From Mesostigma viride (lineage: Eukaryota; Streptophyta; Mesostigmatophyceae; Mesostigmatales; Mesostigmataceae): a DNA stretch of 64,000 nt. Shown piece by piece: positions 61,301-64,000 of the stretch (position 1 is the first letter of the stretch; every line of letters starts with the position of its first letter). The notes beneath the pieces are model-generated. The model searched no databases. It saw only the letters and a program-made list of their open reading frames with translations, and was not told where the DNA came from. The DNA lies in NCBI GenBank assembly GCA_009746045.1, contig RPFO01000065.1, positions 8,717,542 to 8,781,541 on the forward strand, written 5' to 3'. Position numbers and translations under genes: made by a program.

Positions 61301-63624
61301 ACTACTATTTATTTGTACTTGTGGTATGATATGTTCTTGTATATATATGTATGGGGGCGTCATGTGTGCATGGGTGCATGGGTGGGACAGATCTATCTGG
61401 ACGCCGCCAGCGTGCTGGTCTACAACTTTGGCATGCCCCGCGTCGGCAACGATGTCTTCGCGGCGTTCTTTGCGATGATGGTGAGCCGTGCGGGTGGCCG
61501 TTAGTGCATAGAGGTAGGGAAGAGATTCACGGCACAGATACAGGGAAGAGAAAACTATAAGAATGTAAATCGTGTTCATATTGTGCATGTATTGTGCTTA
61601 TCTAGTATGGGTTTAATATGGGACGCCTGCATTGTCTTGATTTAGGGTGCTAAATGGATGCTTTGCTGTCCTAGTATGGTGACGTCGCATGGCGTGCCAT
61701 GGCAAGACATGGCACAAGGGAGGCTTGTGAGGCTGCCGGATGTCGCCTACTGCAGTAGTAGGTGCTGGTCATGCGTTATGTGCGTGGTGACGTGGCGCTT
61801 GCCGCAACGGCGTGCATGGGAGGGGCAGGATAGCGAGGCTTCCTCCTCGCTTGGTCTGGTGTCCTTTCTTGGTCTTGTTCTTCCTTCATGTCCCTGATCC
61901 GACATGGTGTCCCCATGCCCATGCTTGTTGGCTTGTTGCCAATCATGTTGGATTTTGCTTCTGCTTCGCTGCCGGGCACCTGCCACACGGTTCACCATGG
62001 CACATCTCTTTTCAAACTACGACTCTTTTTGCGGGGATCCTGGGGCATGGTCGAGGCGTCGGCTTCTTATTGACGGTTGGTTGTCGAGGTTTGATTATTT
62101 ACGGCGGATTGTTCGCGGCTGATAATTGCCCCTTAACTGTTGATTTTTGACCATCGTGTGCCAATGGACGTGAGCCAGTTCCCGGACACCATTCGGGTGA
62201 CCCACGAGAACGATGTCGTTCCGCACCTGCCGCCGCGGTTCTCCTACGATGTGCTTGACTACCACCACGTACCCACGGAGGTATGCCCAGCGCCCCTCCC
62301 TCCCACCCTCCGTCTCCCTCTCTCTCCATCTCTCTCCATCTCTCTCTCTGTGCGTGCTTTTTTTGGTATTGAGACTCAGGAAACGCGGCAATGTAATCTT
62401 CAGTGGCAAGACTTTGTATTGACGCTGACGGTTGGACTCTATTGGACTGCCCAACAAGACCAGCAAGGTGTGCCCTATGCCGCTCTATCTATCACTCTAT
62501 GCGCTATGTCATTAGTACTCTACTGTTGACGATGACATATCGCCGTATGTGTGTTCCCCCCCGTTGGCCATCGTGACATGCGACCCTCCGTGTACGTTTT
62601 AATTCTAACAACGTGTCTGAAGGACCCATCGAGGTGTGCTCATCCCCGCACGTTGCCTTTGGGAGGTTGCCCTGTTGCCCCATACGTAGCCACTATGAGG
62701 AATGCCGGTTACCCAATTGGTCTGCGCCTGTTCTGCTAGCGGGACAGGTCCTGCTGGGAAGAGTCCAGCAACGTGGGTGCGATGAAGTACAGAGTCGTTG
62801 ATGCTGCGAATGATGTCCTCAGTGGCGGTCGCTCCCATCATTGCAAGGAATGATATGCCTTAGTTTGTATCTGCACGCTCAATAAGCTCTAGTTTTCAAA
62901 GCAAGCAAAGAGGTGGTAGTGTTTCTTTCCTTCCACCCGGTAGCTGCTCATCATAAGCGATGTCAAACAGTAATCTGACTGTCTAGCGTTGATTATTGCA
63001 CTCAATTCCTCGTGGCCAATATTGGTAATTCTCATGTGCTACAGCCTGCAGCGGCAGATTGTTCTGGCTGGATGGCCGGGGAGTGCGGGTCAGGTAGTGT
63101 TCTCACGGGAGTCCGCTGCTGTTTCGGATCCGCACCACTGACATTACCTGAACACCGATCGCACAGACGAATGATTTGCACCAATCACACAGACGAAGTG
63201 TCCATGTATGAGCCAATTTTTCTGCGTAGTCCATCGTCTAACTGCTCACCGGGATCGAATCAGCCTGGCCCATGCCTCACGTACAAGAAAATGCGCTCAA
63301 GCAGTGTTGCGCTCACGCATTGTTGGTAGTGGCATGGCTAGGTGTACTTGGACTTTCGGCCACCAGCTGACTTCTGTTTGTTGGGGTCAGCACGCACTTA
63401 GAGGTACGGCCGAGCAGTTTGCCAAACTAAGCATCACATCAATAGATTTGTGTCTATAGATAGATGTGTGTCTACTCCCTTGTGTGTATTTACATCGTAT
63501 GTGTTGATCTCCCGCGCTGCCATCGTGACCTGCAATGCCAGGTGTGGCTCCACGTTGACAAGTTGACGGGGGAGCTGCTCGAGACCACTTGCGACAGCTC
63601 CGGCGAAGACCCAACGTGCAGCAT
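55399..63624 (+). CDS. Class 3 lipase (alpha/beta hydrolase), multi-exon, 3' end probably outside window
   Basis: Exons in phase: 55399-55515 (start uncertain; [18 protein letters not shown]), 56897-56941, 58017-58084, 58729-58801, 59848-60009, 61391-61480, 62179-62280, 63542-63624. The spliced protein reads [15 protein letters not shown], then [61 protein letters not shown] (nucleophile elbow, catalytic Ser), [26 protein letters not shown] (catalytic Asp) and [14 protein letters not shown] (catalytic His). This is the Lipase_3 (PF01764-type) plan, with an N-terminal cysteine-containing segment as in secreted fungal-type lipases. Role: hydrolysis of acylglycerols; location not shown because the N-terminus is unresolved. 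A downstream acceptor at 63721 would end the protein at once (TAA), so the true last exon may be beyond 64000. Confidence 0.87.
55668..55800 (+). repeat. 22-bp tandem repeat in lipase intron 1
   Basis: Six copies of a unit close to cctctctcaacccagcgttggt with scattered substitutions. Confidence 0.85.
56342..56650 (+). repeat. 20-bp tandem repeat in lipase intron 1
   Basis: About 15 units, first tattgttaagcaagcatata, later tattgccagcaagcatatag. The two unit types are segregated, indicating stepwise expansion. Open minus-strand frames ([14 protein letters not shown]) are artefacts. Confidence 0.9.
57468..57973 (+). repeat. (CCCCG)n array of about 505 bp in a lipase intron
   Basis: CCCCG units with occasional CCCG and CCCCCCG variants. 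The minus strand is G-rich (G4 runs every five bases). The Pro/Ala/Arg frame running through it (57395-58108) is not coding, because it overlaps the intron between the exons at 56897-56941 and 58017-58084. Confidence 0.95.
58066..58325 (+). repeat. 79-bp tandem repeat including an exon end and donor
   Basis: The lipase exon end cggcaccaagcagtccag plus following intron recurs with a 79-bp spacing at about 58070, 58149, 58228 and 58307. Later partial copies (accaaggtgtccaggt) continue to about 58480. Confidence 0.85.
59445..59655 (+). repeat. 16-bp tandem repeat in a lipase intron
   Basis: Units close to ccataatagcagtata with ccctaatagcagtata variants, about 13 copies. Open frames on the minus strand ([10 protein letters not shown]) are artefacts. 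Confidence 0.9.
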
Positions 63625-64000
63625 GTGAGTGCCTAGGCATGCGTATAGGCCTTCTTGTATGCTGGCATATCGGTTCTAGGTATCCCCCCTCGCTTCTACA
63701 GGCCCTATCTTTCCCGCAGGCGTTAATTAAACTATTTGCAGAGAAAACCGATTGGATTAGGCTGCCAGAGTTAGTTTCTGTTCCAAGTTTGCGTTCCTTT
63801 TCGGTTTTTTTGGAACTCAAAATTTCCCGCCTTGCTTTCCTTTCTCAAATGGCGGAGCGTTTGGCACCAGCTGCTGTACTTTTTGCGCGGTATTGTTCAG
63901 CTCAAGTGAGTTTGTGTGTTAACCGATTGCTTACATGCAAAGGCAAGGGGTTGTAGCAGAATGTGAGCATGGTCTGCCTCTGAAGTCCAGTCCTGTTGTA
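63625..64000. other. Lipase intron or 3' flank
   Basis: Follows the last recognised lipase exon (donor GTGAGT at 63625). No further exon with a lipase motif was found before the window ends. One acceptor-like tttcccgcag lies at 63711-63720. Confidence 0.35.

Overview
The window looks like nuclear DNA of a green alga, most probably a chlamydomonadalean (volvocine-type) species. This is inferred from five things: intron-rich genes with GTGGGT/GTGAGT donors, a TGTAA polyadenylation signal downstream of one gene, GC-rich coding sequence, very dense simple repeats, and a Penelope-like element with an N-terminal GIY-YIG domain (the type described as Chlamys). No bacterial-style operon, rRNA or tRNA gene was seen.

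Layout. 1-5.9 kb is a stack of L1-like retroelement copies inserted into each other and ending in a 764-bp perfect (CAATT)n array. 6.6-11.6 kb (minus) is a seven-exon gene for a two-RRM, glycine-rich hnRNP/Musashi-type RNA-binding protein; I could phase all exons. 12.7-13.5 kb and 16.0-20.5 kb (plus) hold exons of one or two unrecognised genes, separated by a 1.2-kb hAT element with an 8-bp target duplication. 21-36.2 kb is a second nest. An integrase relic contains a Ty3/chromovirus (23030-35946, near-identical LTRs, 5-bp TSD), whose pol is split by a 3.6-kb APE-type LINE (27802-31369, 12-bp TSD). The chromovirus carries an extra 3' ORF of unknown function. 36.8-38.5 kb (minus) is a GT29 sialyltransferase-like gene, divergent from a sulfotransferase gene at 40.3-44.3 kb (plus). 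45-53.7 kb (minus) holds two Penelope-like copies, one split by a complete ORF1-only L1-like element and the other by a 174-bp SINE-like element. 55.4-63.6 kb (plus) is a class 3 lipase gene in at least eight exons with the Ser-Asp-His triad visible; it probably runs off the window.

How things relate. ORF1 (RNA chaperone) and ORF2 (endonuclease/RT) of the L1-like family never occur on the same copy here. They share only a short 3' end and A/T-rich tail, which suggests a two-component retrotransposon whose RT also mobilises the SINE. The host genes share an odd feature: short copies of exon ends with their splice donors are repeated inside the following intron in at least four transcription units. 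GT29 and the sulfotransferase may both act on secreted glycans, which is inference from family only.
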